From Pseudomonadota bacterium (GTDB lineage Bacteria; Pseudomonadota; Gammaproteobacteria; Xanthomonadales; Rhodanobacteraceae): DNA of 35,569 nucleotides. Made by a program: the position numbers and the translations under genes. Below the pieces are notes generated by a model. That model saw only the letters and a list, made by a program, of their open reading frames with translations, did not search any database and was not told where the DNA came from. Positions 1 to 6,484 of this stretch are shown in pieces. The stretch is from contig JAKPAN010000210.1 in NCBI GenBank assembly GCA_029779475.1, positions 1 through 35,569 on the forward strand, read 5' to 3'. Within the stretch, counting starts at the first letter, position 1. Every line of letters begins with the position of its first letter.

Positions 1-1319
1 ACCGTCAGCGAGAGCACGGTGAAGCCGATTTCCTTGGCGCCGATCTCGGCCGCTTCCTTCGGCTGCTTGCCCTGCTCGATGTAGCGCACGATGTTCTCGA
101 TCATCACGATCGCGTCGTCGACGACGAATCCGGTGGCGACGGTGAGCGCCATCAGCGAGAGGTTGTCGAGCGAGAAACCCGCGAACGCCATGATGCCGAA
201 CGTGCCGAGCAGCGACAGCGGCACCGCGACCGACGGGATCACCGTCGCCCACAGGCGGCGCAGGAACACGAAGATCACCGCGATGACGAGGCCGATCGTG
301 AGCAGCAGCGTGAACTGCACGTCTTCGACCGAGGCGCGGATCGTCACCGTGCGGTCGGAGAACACCTGCAGCTTCACGTCCGCCGGCAACAGTGCGCGCA
401 ATTGCGGCAATTGCTGCTGGATGTCGGCGACGGTCTGCACGATGTTCGCGCCGGGCTGGCGGCGGACATCGAGCAGCACGGCGGGTTTCGAATTCGCCCA
501 CGCGGCGAGCTGGTCGTTCTCGACGCCGTCGATGACCGTCGCGATGTCGGAGAGCAGCACCGGCGCGTTGTTCTTGTAACTGACGATCGTCGAGCGGTAG
601 TCGGCGGCGTCGGCGAGCTGGTCGTTGGTGCCGATCGAGAAACTCTGCACGGTGCCGTTGAGGCTGCCCTTCGGCGCGTTGACGTTGGCTTGCGTGAGCG
701 CGCTGCGCACGTCTTCCATGGTCAGGCCGAGGTTCGCGATCTGCGCGGGATTGACCTGCACGCGCACGGCCGGGCGCACGTTGCCCGCGATCGAGACGAG
801 ACCGACGCCGGAAATCTGCGACAGGCGCTGCGCGAGGATGCTGTCTGCGTAGTCGTTGACCTCGCGCAGCGGGCGCGAGTCCGACGTCAGCATCAGCGTG
901 AGGATCGGCGCGTCGGCCGGATTGACCTTGTTGTAGATCGGCGGATACGGCAGGTTGCCCGGCAGCGTGCCGCGCGCGGCGTTGATCGCCGACTGCACGT
1001 CCTGGCCGGCGGCGTCGATGTCGCGGCTCTTGTCGAACTCGATGATGATCGTCGACAGGCCGGCCGAGCTGTCCGACGTCATCGTCGCCACGCCGGAAAT
1101 CTGTCCGAACTGGCGTTCGAGCGGCGTCGTCACCAGCGTCGCCATCGTCGCCGCGCTCGCGCCGGGATCTTGCGGGGTGACGATCAGGCTCGGCGCGTCG
1201 ATGTCGGGCAGCGCGGCGACCGGCAGCGCGCGATAGCCGATGACGCCGAGCAGCAGCAGCGCCAGCATCAGCAGCGAGGTCGCGATCGGCCGACGGATGA
1301 AGAGGGAAGAAAAGCCCAC
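1..1319 (-). CDS. RND efflux transporter permease, MdtB/MdtC-like (partial, N-terminal part)
   Basis: Inner-membrane, proton-driven RND drug efflux pump subunit. The reverse-strand translation begins VGFSSLFIRRPIATSLLMLA, the usual RND N-terminus with the FIRRP motif and the first membrane helix. It continues with the periplasmic porter domain (for example DAPILTLMLTSDSRPL) and a transmembrane block containing TLLLTIVLVIAVIFVFLR and the conserved helix TGFVVDDAIVMIENIVR with its proton-relay aspartates. About 440 residues are visible; the family has about 1030, so the rest lies beyond the left edge. I chose the GTG at 1317-1319 because no ATG lies in frame between it and the upstream gene. 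The adaptor gene ends 51 bp upstream on the same strand, so the two form an operon. The IRRPIATSLL start and the paired adaptor resemble MdtA-MdtB; the exact substrate cannot be told. Confidence 0.93.
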   Translation of the reverse strand, partial: MGFSSLFIRRPIATSLLMLALLLLGVIGYRALPVAALPDIDAPSLIVTPQDPGASAATMATLVTTPLERQFGQISGVATMTSDSSAGLSTIIIEFDKSRDIDAAGQDVQSAINAARGTLPGNLPYPPIYNKVNPADAPILTLMLTSDSRPLREVNDYADSILAQRLSQISGVGLVSIAGNVRPAVRVQVNPAQIANLGLTMEDVRSALTQANVNAPKGSLNGTVQSFSIGTNDQLADAADYRSTIVSYKNNAPVLLSDIATVIDGVENDQLAAWANSKPAVLLDVRRQPGANIVQTVADIQQQLPQLRALLPADVKLQVFSDRTVTIRASVEDVQFTLLLTIGLVIAVIFVFLRRLWATVIPSVAVPLSLLGTFGIMAFAGFSLDNLSLMALTVATGFVVDDAIVMIENIVRYIEQGKQPKEAAEIGAKEIGFTVLSLT

Positions 1320-1370
1320 GTTGTGCGTTCCCGTGCAGGGCGGCCGCGCGCGATCGCGCGCGAACCGCGA

Positions 1371-2621
1371 TCAGTGGCGAGGACCGCCGCCGCCGCGCTG
1401 GCCTTGCGCGCCGGCCTTGGCCTTGAGCTTCGCGAGTTCTTCAGCCGTCGGCGCGGCGGGCGCTTCACCCGGCGCGAGCGCGTGCACCTTGCTGCCCGGC
1501 TTGAGGCGGAACTGGCCTTCGGTAACGACGCGATCGCCGGCGGCAAGTCCGCTGGTGACGACGACGTTGTCGCTGCCCGCGTCGCCGCCCGGCACGACCG
1601 GCTTCATCGCGACGGTGTTGTCGGGTTGCAGCACGTAGGCGTAGCTGTTGTCCGGCCCGCGCTGCACGGCGGTCGCGGGCACGACGATCGCGCCTGCGTC
1701 GGTGCGCACCTTTACGCGCACGTTGACGAACTGGCCCGGCCACAGCGAACCGTCGGCGTTGGCGAATTCGGACTTCACCTTGAACGTGCCCGTCGAGGTG
1801 TCGATCTGGTTGTCGACGACCTTGAGCACGCCGTGCGCGATCTCGTGCGCGTCGGTGCGATCGAGCGCGATCACCTCGACGGCATCCGGCGTCTTCGCCT
1901 GCGCGCCGCGCACGCTTTCGAGATCCTTTTCCGGCAGCGGGAACATCACGTTGATCGGATGGATCTGCGTCAGCGTGACGATGCCGGTGCCGTTCGCGGT
2001 GACGAGGTTGCCGACGTCGACGCCGCGGATGCCGGCGACGCCGTTGATCGGCGCGACGATGCGCGTGTAGCCGAGCTGCGTCTGCGCGCTCGATACGGCC
2101 GCGTCGTCGGCGGCGACGAGTGCCTGCTGCTGGCGCACGGTCTGGCGCTGGTTTTCGAGATCCTGCGCGGAGACGAAGTTCTTCTTCATCAGCTCCTCGT
2201 AGCGCGCGAGCGTGCTCTGCGAAGCGACGAGTTGCGCGGCGTCCTGCTTCTTCTTCGCCGCCGCCTGGTCGAGCGCGGCCTGGAACGTGCGCGGGTCGAT
2301 CTCGGCGATGAGGTCGCCCTGCTTGATCTCCTGACCTTCAGCGAAATGCAGCGCCTTGAGCTGGCCGCTGACCTGCGCGTTGACGGTCACGGTGCTCAGC
2401 GCCTGCACGGTGCCGAGCGCGGACTTGTAGACCGGCACGTCCTGCGTCGTCGCCGCGACCACGGTCACCGGGATCGGATCGCTGTCGGCGCCGCTTCCGC
2501 CGCCGCGCTGCTGGCCGCCGGCGGACGCCGCGCCCGGCGTGGCGTGCGAGAACATGCGCCAACCGATCAGGGCGGCGAGGAGGACGACGACGACGATCAG
2601 CGCGATTTTCCAACGCGACAT
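1371..2621 (-). CDS. RND efflux periplasmic adaptor subunit, MdtA-like
   Basis: Membrane fusion protein that links the RND permease to an outer-membrane channel. The 416-residue product starts MSRWKIALIVVVVLLAALIG, a single N-terminal anchor, then a Gly-rich linker to about residue 50. The lipoyl half-motif VQALSTVTVNAQVSGQLKAL lies at about 70-90, followed by an alpha-hairpin coiled coil (about 110-170), the second lipoyl half (TRIVAPINGVAGIRGVDVGN), beta-barrel and membrane-proximal domains, and a Gly/Arg-rich tail. The pattern ALGTVQAL...NVMFPLPEKDL is typical of the MdtA branch. Length fits the family (about 400-415). It is the first gene of the efflux operon; the permease follows. No repressor or two-component gene is adjacent. 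Confidence 0.93.
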   Translation of the reverse strand: MSRWKIALIVVVVLLAALIGWRMFSHATPGAASAGGQQRGGGSGADSDPIPVTVVAATTQDVPVYKSALGTVQALSTVTVNAQVSGQLKALHFAEGQEIKQGDLIAEIDPRTFQAALDQAAAKKKQDAAQLVASQSTLARYEELMKKNFVSAQDLENQRQTVRQQQALVAADDAAVSSAQTQLGYTRIVAPINGVAGIRGVDVGNLVTANGTGIVTLTQIHPINVMFPLPEKDLESVRGAQAKTPDAVEVIALDRTDAHEIAHGVLKVVDNQIDTSTGTFKVKSEFANADGSLWPGQFVNVRVKVRTDAGAIVVPATAVQRGPDNSYAYVLQPDNTVAMKPVVPGGDAGSDNVVVTSGLAAGDRVVTEGQFRLKPGSKVHALAPGEAPAAPTAEELAKLKAKAGAQGQRGGGGPRH

Positions 2622-2880
2622 GGAGACGATTCCTTGCGGATCCGGCGCAGCGCCGGGGCGTGGGTCAGTGTGGTGCGAAGGCTATCAGCCGCCACGCGAT
2701 GTTGCAGCGCATCGACGAGTAAATCCCTCTTTACAAGGCAACTTTGTGCAAGCGCACATCCGAAAACCAGTGCACGAGGTCATGCGTCCCGCGCGCTTGC
2801 AACGCCCTGACCGCGCCATCATCTGCAAGGTTCCCCGCGCCGATCCGTTCCTTGTCGGCACCCTCGAATCGGAGATGCCC
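2622..2880. promoter_or_regulatory. Divergent promoter region between mdtA-like gene and msrA, with a palindrome at 2719-2734
   Basis: This 259-bp gap separates the efflux operon (leftwards) from msrA-msrB (rightwards) and must hold both promoters. Its AT-rich centre contains the perfect inverted repeat GTAAA-N6-TTTAC at 2719-2734, on a locally AT-rich background. It looks like an operator for a dimeric regulator or part of a -10 region. No regulator gene is next to it, and the binding protein is unknown. No RNA gene is seen in the gap. Confidence 0.4.
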
Positions 2881-3534
2881 ATGAATCTCGTCTGCGACAT
2901 TCCCGGCGCAAGCCTCGCCGTCGAACGCACGCGCGTGCCCGATCCCGCGTTCGATCCCGCATCCGACGCACGCGAAGCGCGCGCCGTGCTCGCGGGCGGC
3001 TGCTTCTGGTGCGTGGAAGCGGTGTTCCGCGAACTCGATGGCGTGCTCGAAGTCACCTCCGGCTACAGCGGCGGCGACGCGTCGAGCGCGAACTACGAAC
3101 GCGTCTGCAGCGGCGCGACCGATCACGCGGAAGCGGTGTCGATCCGCTTCGATCCGCAACGCGTCAGTTACGGGCAACTGCTCAAGGTGTTCTTCACCGT
3201 CGCCCACGATCCGACCCAGGTCGATCGCCAGGGCAACGACCGCGGCCGCCAGTATCGTTCGGCGATTTTTCACGCCGACGACACGCAGCGCGACGTCGCC
3301 ACGCGCTACATCCGCCAGCTCGACGACGCGCAGGTCTTCGCCGCGCCGATCGCGACGCAGGTCGTGCCGCTCGCCGAATTCTTCGACGCCGAGCGCTATC
3401 ACCAGAACTACGCTGCGCAGCACCCGGAGCAGGCCTACATCGCCGCCGTCGCCGCGCCCAAGGTCGCCAAGCTGCGCGCGCAATTCGGCGACTGGCTGCG
3501 CGACGATGTTTCGAAAGACGGAGGCCTCGCATGA
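2881..3534 (+). CDS. msrA: Peptide-methionine (S)-S-oxide reductase MsrA
   Basis: Reduces the S-epimer of methionine sulfoxide in proteins and free methionine, using thioredoxin. The catalytic motif GGCFWCVEAVFRELDGV (about residues 38-54) holds the active-site Cys in GCFWC. Further family motifs follow: GYSGG, DHAEAV, the HDPTQ-type loop (AHDPTQVDRQGNDRGRQYRS) and FFDAERYHQNY. I chose the ATG at 2881 because GGAG lies at 2871-2874 with six bases between; the in-frame ATG at 2875 would overlap that site. The resulting 217 residues match usual MsrA lengths with a short N-terminal extension and no signal peptide, so it is cytoplasmic. The stop overlaps the msrB start (ATGA). Confidence 0.96.
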   Translation: MNLVCDIPGASLAVERTRVPDPAFDPASDAREARAVLAGGCFWCVEAVFRELDGVLEVTSGYSGGDASSANYERVCSGATDHAEAVSIRFDPQRVSYGQLLKVFFTVAHDPTQVDRQGNDRGRQYRSAIFHADDTQRDVATRYIRQLDDAQVFAAPIATQVVPLAEFFDAERYHQNYAAQHPEQAYIAAVAAPKVAKLRAQFGDWLRDDVSKDGGLA

Positions 3535-3971
3535 ACGCATCGACGAAACACGTTTCCGCATCCGGCTACGACATCACGCCGATCACGACGGCCGAACGCG
3601 ACAAGCTCGCCGCGCGCCTCACGCCCGAGGAACGCTACGTCCTGTTCGATCACGGCACCGAGCGTCCGTTCTGCGGCGGACTGCTGCACGAACACGGGGA
3701 GGGTGTGTTTGCGTGCCGCCTGTGCGGCCTGCCACTGTTCAAGTCGGTCGCGAAATTCGAATCCGGCACCGGCTGGCCGAGCTTCTACGCGCCGTTCGAC
3801 CCGCAGCACGTCCGCGAAATCCGCGACACCAGCCACGGCATGACCCGCACCGAAATCCGCTGCGCGCGCTGCGACAGCCACCTCGGCCACGTCTTCCCCG
3901 ACGGCCCGCCGCCGAGCGGATTGCGCTATTGCATGAATTCGGCGGCGCTGGAGTTTGTGGCGGCGACGTGA
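3531..3971 (+). CDS. msrB: Peptide-methionine (R)-S-oxide reductase MsrB
   Basis: Reduces the R-epimer of methionine sulfoxide, complementing MsrA. The 146-residue product holds the family motifs FCGGLLHEHGEGVFACRLCGLPLF, FESGTGWPSFY, the second zinc-type pair CARCDSHLGHVFPDGP and the catalytic RYCMNSAAL near the C-terminus. Two CxxC pairs (CRLC, CARC) indicate the zinc-binding form of MsrB. The ATG overlaps the msrA TGA, so the genes are translationally coupled and form one oxidative-damage repair unit. No signal peptide is seen. Confidence 0.96.
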   Translation: MNASTKHVSASGYDITPITTAERDKLAARLTPEERYVLFDHGTERPFCGGLLHEHGEGVFACRLCGLPLFKSVAKFESGTGWPSFYAPFDPQHVREIRDTSHGMTRTEIRCARCDSHLGHVFPDGPPPSGLRYCMNSAALEFVAAT

Positions 3972-3988
3972 GGGAGCCTCGAAGACCT

Positions 3989-4025
3989 CGTCATTCCAGC
4001 GAAGGCTGAAATCCAGCTTTCGAAA
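3989..4025. repeat. Degenerate extragenic palindrome 3' of msrB
   Basis: The stretch resembles the common GTCATTCCCGCG-type extragenic palindromes of Xanthomonadales. TTCCAGC-GAAG-GCTGAAA can fold with one mismatch and is followed by AATCCAGC and a TTCGAAA tail. A second related piece (TACCAGTCTTCGC) lies at about 4047. The copy is too degraded to name a family. The rest of 3972-4197 shows no gene and forms the junction between the msr operon and the integron array end. Confidence 0.4.
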
Positions 4026-4197
4026 CCCTCCGAGAAAAATCGGATACCAGTCTTCGCTGAGATGGCGAGCAAGCCGATGACACTTCTGGCCGAGCGTGGC
4101 CGATTGAACGTGTGGCTTCGCTGCGGCGGATTCCATCCTGGCCCGAGCGCCTGCCGCTCACCGAAAGGCCGTATACACGACTGCAACCGCACCGCTT

Positions 4198-4260
4198 GCC
4201 CAACAACGATTTACTCGGTCACTTGCAAGGGGAGTCCATACATGAATTGTTAGGCGCGTA
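4198..4260 (-). other. attC site of cassette 3 (R'' certain, rest degenerate)
   Basis: The R'' core GTTAGGCGCGTA (plus strand, 4249-4260) is exactly complementary to the start of cassette 3, so this end is firm. The distal core is inferred as GTTGGGC (minus strand, 4204-4198), which fits GTTRRRY. The inner arms pair poorly, unlike the two other attC sites. No further cassette or core site is visible to the left, so this is probably the eroded end of the array. Confidence 0.55.
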
Positions 4261-4261
4261 T

Positions 4262-4534
4262 CTACCAGTTTGGGTCTTGGTTTTCATCAGGGTCAAACTG
4301 CGGTGGCCCCTCCGGCTCAGTCCTGTAGTCAAGATTGGTTCCGTCAAAGCGAACCCAGGAACCCGAGCTCCAAACTTGGACGAAGTGATGAGCCTCAAGC
4401 TCGCGCACGTACTTGAGATCTTGCGTATAGACGTAAGCAAAACCGCCCACGGACTCTTTTGCGGAGCTTGGATACCGAACATTTCCCGCATCCGGTGAGC
4501 TGTACGTATCTTGCCAATCAACATTTTTCGGCAT
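4262..4534 (-). CDS. Integron cassette 3, second ORF: hypothetical 90-aa protein
   Basis: The product (90 residues, starting MPKNVDWQDTYSSPDAGNVR) is acidic and aromatic-rich, with a C-terminal PPQFDPDENQDPNW tail. It has no signal peptide or membrane segment, and I do not recognise a family. A short beta-rich fold is possible (FAYVYTQDLKYVRE, HHFVQVWSSGSWVRF); the pattern SVGGFAYVYTQDLKYV hints at a KTSC-like domain but is not decisive. The stop at 4262-4264 lies 2 bp inside the R'' of the cassette attC, as is usual for cassette genes. It starts 20 bp after the 74-aa ORF ends with no attC between, so both are one two-gene cassette. GC is clearly lower than in the backbone. Confidence 0.7.
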   Translation of the reverse strand: MPKNVDWQDTYSSPDAGNVRYPSSAKESVGGFAYVYTQDLKYVRELEAHHFVQVWSSGSWVRFDGTNLDYRTEPEGPPQFDPDENQDPNW

Positions 4535-4554
4535 TTGGCACCCCAGATGAAGTC

Positions 4555-4779
4555 TTACTTCAGGTTGTCTATAACACCCATAGCCTTGACGCTTTCAAGG
4601 CACATATCTGCAGTTTTCTCGGCGCTCCAGCCCATCGTCTTGCCGGTAACAGCCGCCTCGATGATTGTATTTTTTTGGCGCTTCGTGATTTGGATTGGCA
4701 AGACACCAAGCCGCTTGGCCACAACACGTTCAACCTTTGCGGCATACGTGGAGGTTGTCAGAAAATCTAGAATCCCCAT
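4555..4779 (-). CDS. Integron cassette 3, first ORF: hypothetical 74-aa protein
   Basis: The 74-residue product starts MGILDFLTTSTYAAKVERVV and is largely helical and basic, without a membrane segment. I do not recognise a family. The ATG at 4777-4779 is preceded by AGAGG at a good distance, so this start is favoured over a longer frame that would read back through attC of cassette 2. The 57-bp stretch between the cassette start and the ATG is a usual cassette 5' leader. It shares its attC with the 90-aa ORF downstream, and the two are probably expressed together. Such pairs in integrons are often toxin-antitoxin or other two-part systems, but neither sequence shows a known toxin motif. Confidence 0.7.
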   Translation of the reverse strand: MGILDFLTTSTYAAKVERVVAKRLGVLPIQITKRQKNTIIEAAVTGKTMGWSAEKTADMCLESVKAMGVIDNLK

Positions 4780-4836
4780 GATTTTTCCTCTGTCCGAGTT
4801 GTCAGCGCCGGTTGTGGTCGCCGGATGATTGTACGC

Positions 4837-4948
4837 GCCTAACGCCTGAGTTAAGCCGAACCGCGTAGTGGAGGCGAAGGCATGACAATTTTTTCCTGCC
4901 ATGCCTTTGCCGTAACGAAGCGGTTTCGGCTTGAACGAATTGTTAGGC
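4837..4948 (-). other. attC site of cassette 2 (112 bp, long hairpin form)
   Basis: Outer cores are GCCTAAC (4837-4843) and GTTAGGC (4942-4948). Inner arms GAGTTAAGCCG and CGGCTTGAAC pair as in other proteobacterial attC sites. The central part extends as a further hairpin: GAACCGC with GCGGTTTC, and GGCGAAGGCATG with CATGCCTTTGCC, around a T-rich loop near 4890. This makes the site almost twice as long as attC of cassette 1. Confidence 0.9.
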
Positions 4949-4960
4949 GGCACTTGCACT

Positions 4961-5653
4961 TTACTTGAGCTTTGATTGCAAGCGCTCGGCCCGCTTATTC
5001 AATGATTCCACCACGGACTTGCTTGGCTGAACTGGGTCAAATGTTGTCCGCCACTCTTGAATAAGCGAAAGCGCGTCTGCATAAGCTTTGCGGCGCTCAA
5101 GCAAAAGGCTCAAGCGATCTACAGGGGCGTGCAGCCGGCGGTGCGCTGATGCATATGGATCCGCCGTTGTGAAAGAACGAATAGCTGCAATTGCTTGAGT
5201 CAGATCTTGAATCGCAGCGTCAGTGTCTCCGTCCTGCTCAAGTTTAAGCGCAGCAGCTACTTGCTCATCTACTTTCTTGGCGCGATCTTCAAGTTGTGCG
5301 CGTCTGGCCCAATCAGGATCGCCCTTGGTAATGCGGAGAACGACACCAACAGATTTCTTGCCAAGAAGCCGCTTGAGCCAGGTTGTACCCCCGTGCACCG
5401 CATGAACTGCGGCTTCGATGGGCTCGCCCTTGAGCAATGCATCTGCATCCCGAGCGTCCGAAGGAAGCCAGCCTATCTGCTCTCCAGATTGCGTAAGAAC
5501 TTTGACTGCCCATCTGTCGTGCTGATTTGTCGGGTCGGCTTTGAGCTGAACCGGTTCGTTGGCTCGCATACGGCGAATGATGTCTTGGCGCGATGCGCCA
5601 TCATCGTTGTTGTAGCTCTCGCCGCGCACGCCAACAAGAAAGGTTCGGCTCAT
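4961..5653 (-). CDS. Integron cassette 2: HIRAN-domain protein
   Basis: The 230-residue product begins MSRTFLVGVRGESYNNDDGA and continues with LKADPTNQHDRWAVKVLTQSGEQIGWLPSDARDAD. This is the HIRAN pattern (hydrophobic-VxG-x-Y, then DPxNxxDxxAVxV, then IGYLP). HIRAN domains bind 3' ends of single-stranded DNA or damaged DNA and occur in HLTF/Rad5 remodellers and stand-alone bacterial proteins. Residues from about 110 form an alpha-helical, Glu/Lys/Gln-rich C-terminal region, possibly a repeat solenoid. No helicase or nuclease domain is fused. The Shine-Dalgarno site is weak, so expression may depend on a nearby cassette promoter. The stop lies 12 bp before attC. HIRAN is a confident family match; the role is unknown. 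Confidence 0.85.
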   Translation of the reverse strand: MSRTFLVGVRGESYNNDDGASRQDIIRRMRANEPVQLKADPTNQHDRWAVKVLTQSGEQIGWLPSDARDADALLKGEPIEAAVHAVHGGTTWLKRLLGKKSVGVVLRITKGDPDWARRAQLEDRAKKVDEQVAAALKLEQDGDTDAAIQDLTQAIAAIRSFTTADPYASAHRRLHAPVDRLSLLLERRKAYADALSLIQEWRTTFDPVQPSKSVVESLNKRAERLQSKLK

Positions 5654-5684
5654 GGTTCGGGTTCCAGGATTGCTCGGTTGTGCC

Positions 5685-5744
5685 GCCTAACACCTGAGTT
5701 AAGCCGCGCCGCGAAGCGGCGTCGGCTTGGACGAATTGTTAGCT
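5685..5744 (-). other. attC site of cassette 1 (60 bp)
   Basis: Cores are GCCTAAC (5685-5691, R' side) and GTTAGCT (5738-5744, R'' side). Inner arms GAGTTAAGCCG and CGGCTTGGAC pair, and the centre folds as GCCGC-GAA-GCGGC. R'' is the exact complement of the cassette 1 start at 6316-6322. The stop codon of the cassette 1 gene sits inside R''. Confidence 0.93.
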
Positions 5745-6308
5745 GCCACCGTACTTCTCTCGCAGCCAAGCCCGACGGATCTGGCGACGTAGAGCGGAGC
5801 CCGTGTGCGGGCTGGGAGCGTGCGCGAGCAAGAGAAGAGCCCGCGCGCCAACAGCTCCCCCGAGGGCTACCTTGTTTGTAACCCGCAACCAAAAGCTGGG
5901 TTCGGCGAGGCCGCGCATGGCGTTCGCCATGACCCAGAACTCCCGGCTCGCCGGACGCTCGAGATACGCCAGGCCAGCCTCAGCGAGGCGACTTTTCTTG
6001 TTGCGCGACAGCTCGACATGGCGCAACCAGCGCCACAGGTACTCCTTTATGTACCCGGAGCGGAAGTGGTAAGGGTCAGCGACGAGAAAACGGATTGCAT
6101 TCTCGACTGCCGCGGGGTCACCGGACCGGACCGCTTCGAGCCCGGCGTCGCCGCCGGGATACACGAGCTCATCAAATCGGGCGTGAAATTCCGCACACGC
6201 GGCTCGCCATTCCGCGCCGCGGCTCGCGACTGTTTCTGAGATGCGCCCTTTTAAGCGCCTCAGCTCCGCCGATCGGTCCTTGATCTCTTGCAAGCTCACG
6301 ATGGGCAT
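5739..6308 (-). CDS. Integron cassette 1: hypothetical 189-aa protein
   Basis: This is the cassette nearest attI, so normally the most recent insertion and the best expressed. The product starts MPIVSLQEIKDRSAELRRLK and is mostly alpha-helical and rich in Ala, Arg, Glu and Trp. It has no signal peptide and no clear membrane span, although LGGAVGARALLLLAHA (about 147-162) is hydrophobic. I do not recognise a family; WLRHVELSRNKKSRLAEAGLAYLE suggests an ARM/HEAT-like helical fold. The ATG lies only a few bases after the recombination junction (6316-6322), leaving almost no cassette leader. The TAA lies in attC R''. GC is high, close to the backbone and unlike cassettes 2 and 3, so this cassette probably came from a GC-rich host. 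Confidence 0.75.
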   Translation of the reverse strand: MPIVSLQEIKDRSAELRRLKGRISETVASRGAEWRAACAEFHARFDELVYPGGDAGLEAVRSGDPAAVENAIRFLVADPYHFRSGYIKEYLWRWLRHVELSRNKKSRLAEAGLAYLERPASREFWVMANAMRGLAEPSFWLRVTNKVALGGAVGARALLLLAHAPSPHTGSALRRQIRRAWLREKYGGS

Positions 6309-6484
6309 GAGTGGCAGCTAACTACTATTCGGTTACACAGTAAAAACGAATCCCGCAGTCTAATAACGCATATCGGCGACGGGCGGTCGGAAACTTCTTA
6401 CACGGATCAACGGCTTCTGCCGATCGCGCCGTCTTTCCGCGCAGCCTAATCTCGCTGCCTTTCCGGTGGCAGCGGCGGTATGCG
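6309..6484. promoter_or_regulatory. attI-like junction and integron promoter region
   Basis: The insertion core AGCTAAC (plus strand 6316-6322, GTTAGCT on the minus strand) is the attI-cassette 1 crossover. The remaining 162 bp to the integrase start should carry the rest of attI, the intI promoter and the cassette promoter Pc. The stretch is AT-richer than its surroundings near 6325-6370. I could not assign -35/-10 boxes with confidence, and I do not see a full LexA palindrome. No gene is present. Confidence 0.65.

Noticed and set aside
402..2810. An 802-codon plus-strand frame opposite the efflux genes
   Set aside because: It is antisense to two certain genes. Its Arg/Val/Asp-rich translation is typical of a shadow frame in GC-rich DNA.
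2539..2880. N-terminal extension of MsrA to 331 residues
   Set aside because: It would overlap the mdtA-like gene and its promoter, whereas ATG 2881 has a good ribosome site.
6309..6484. LexA box controlling intI
   Set aside because: Only an isolated TACTA half-site is visible near 6323; no full palindrome of the known LexA types.
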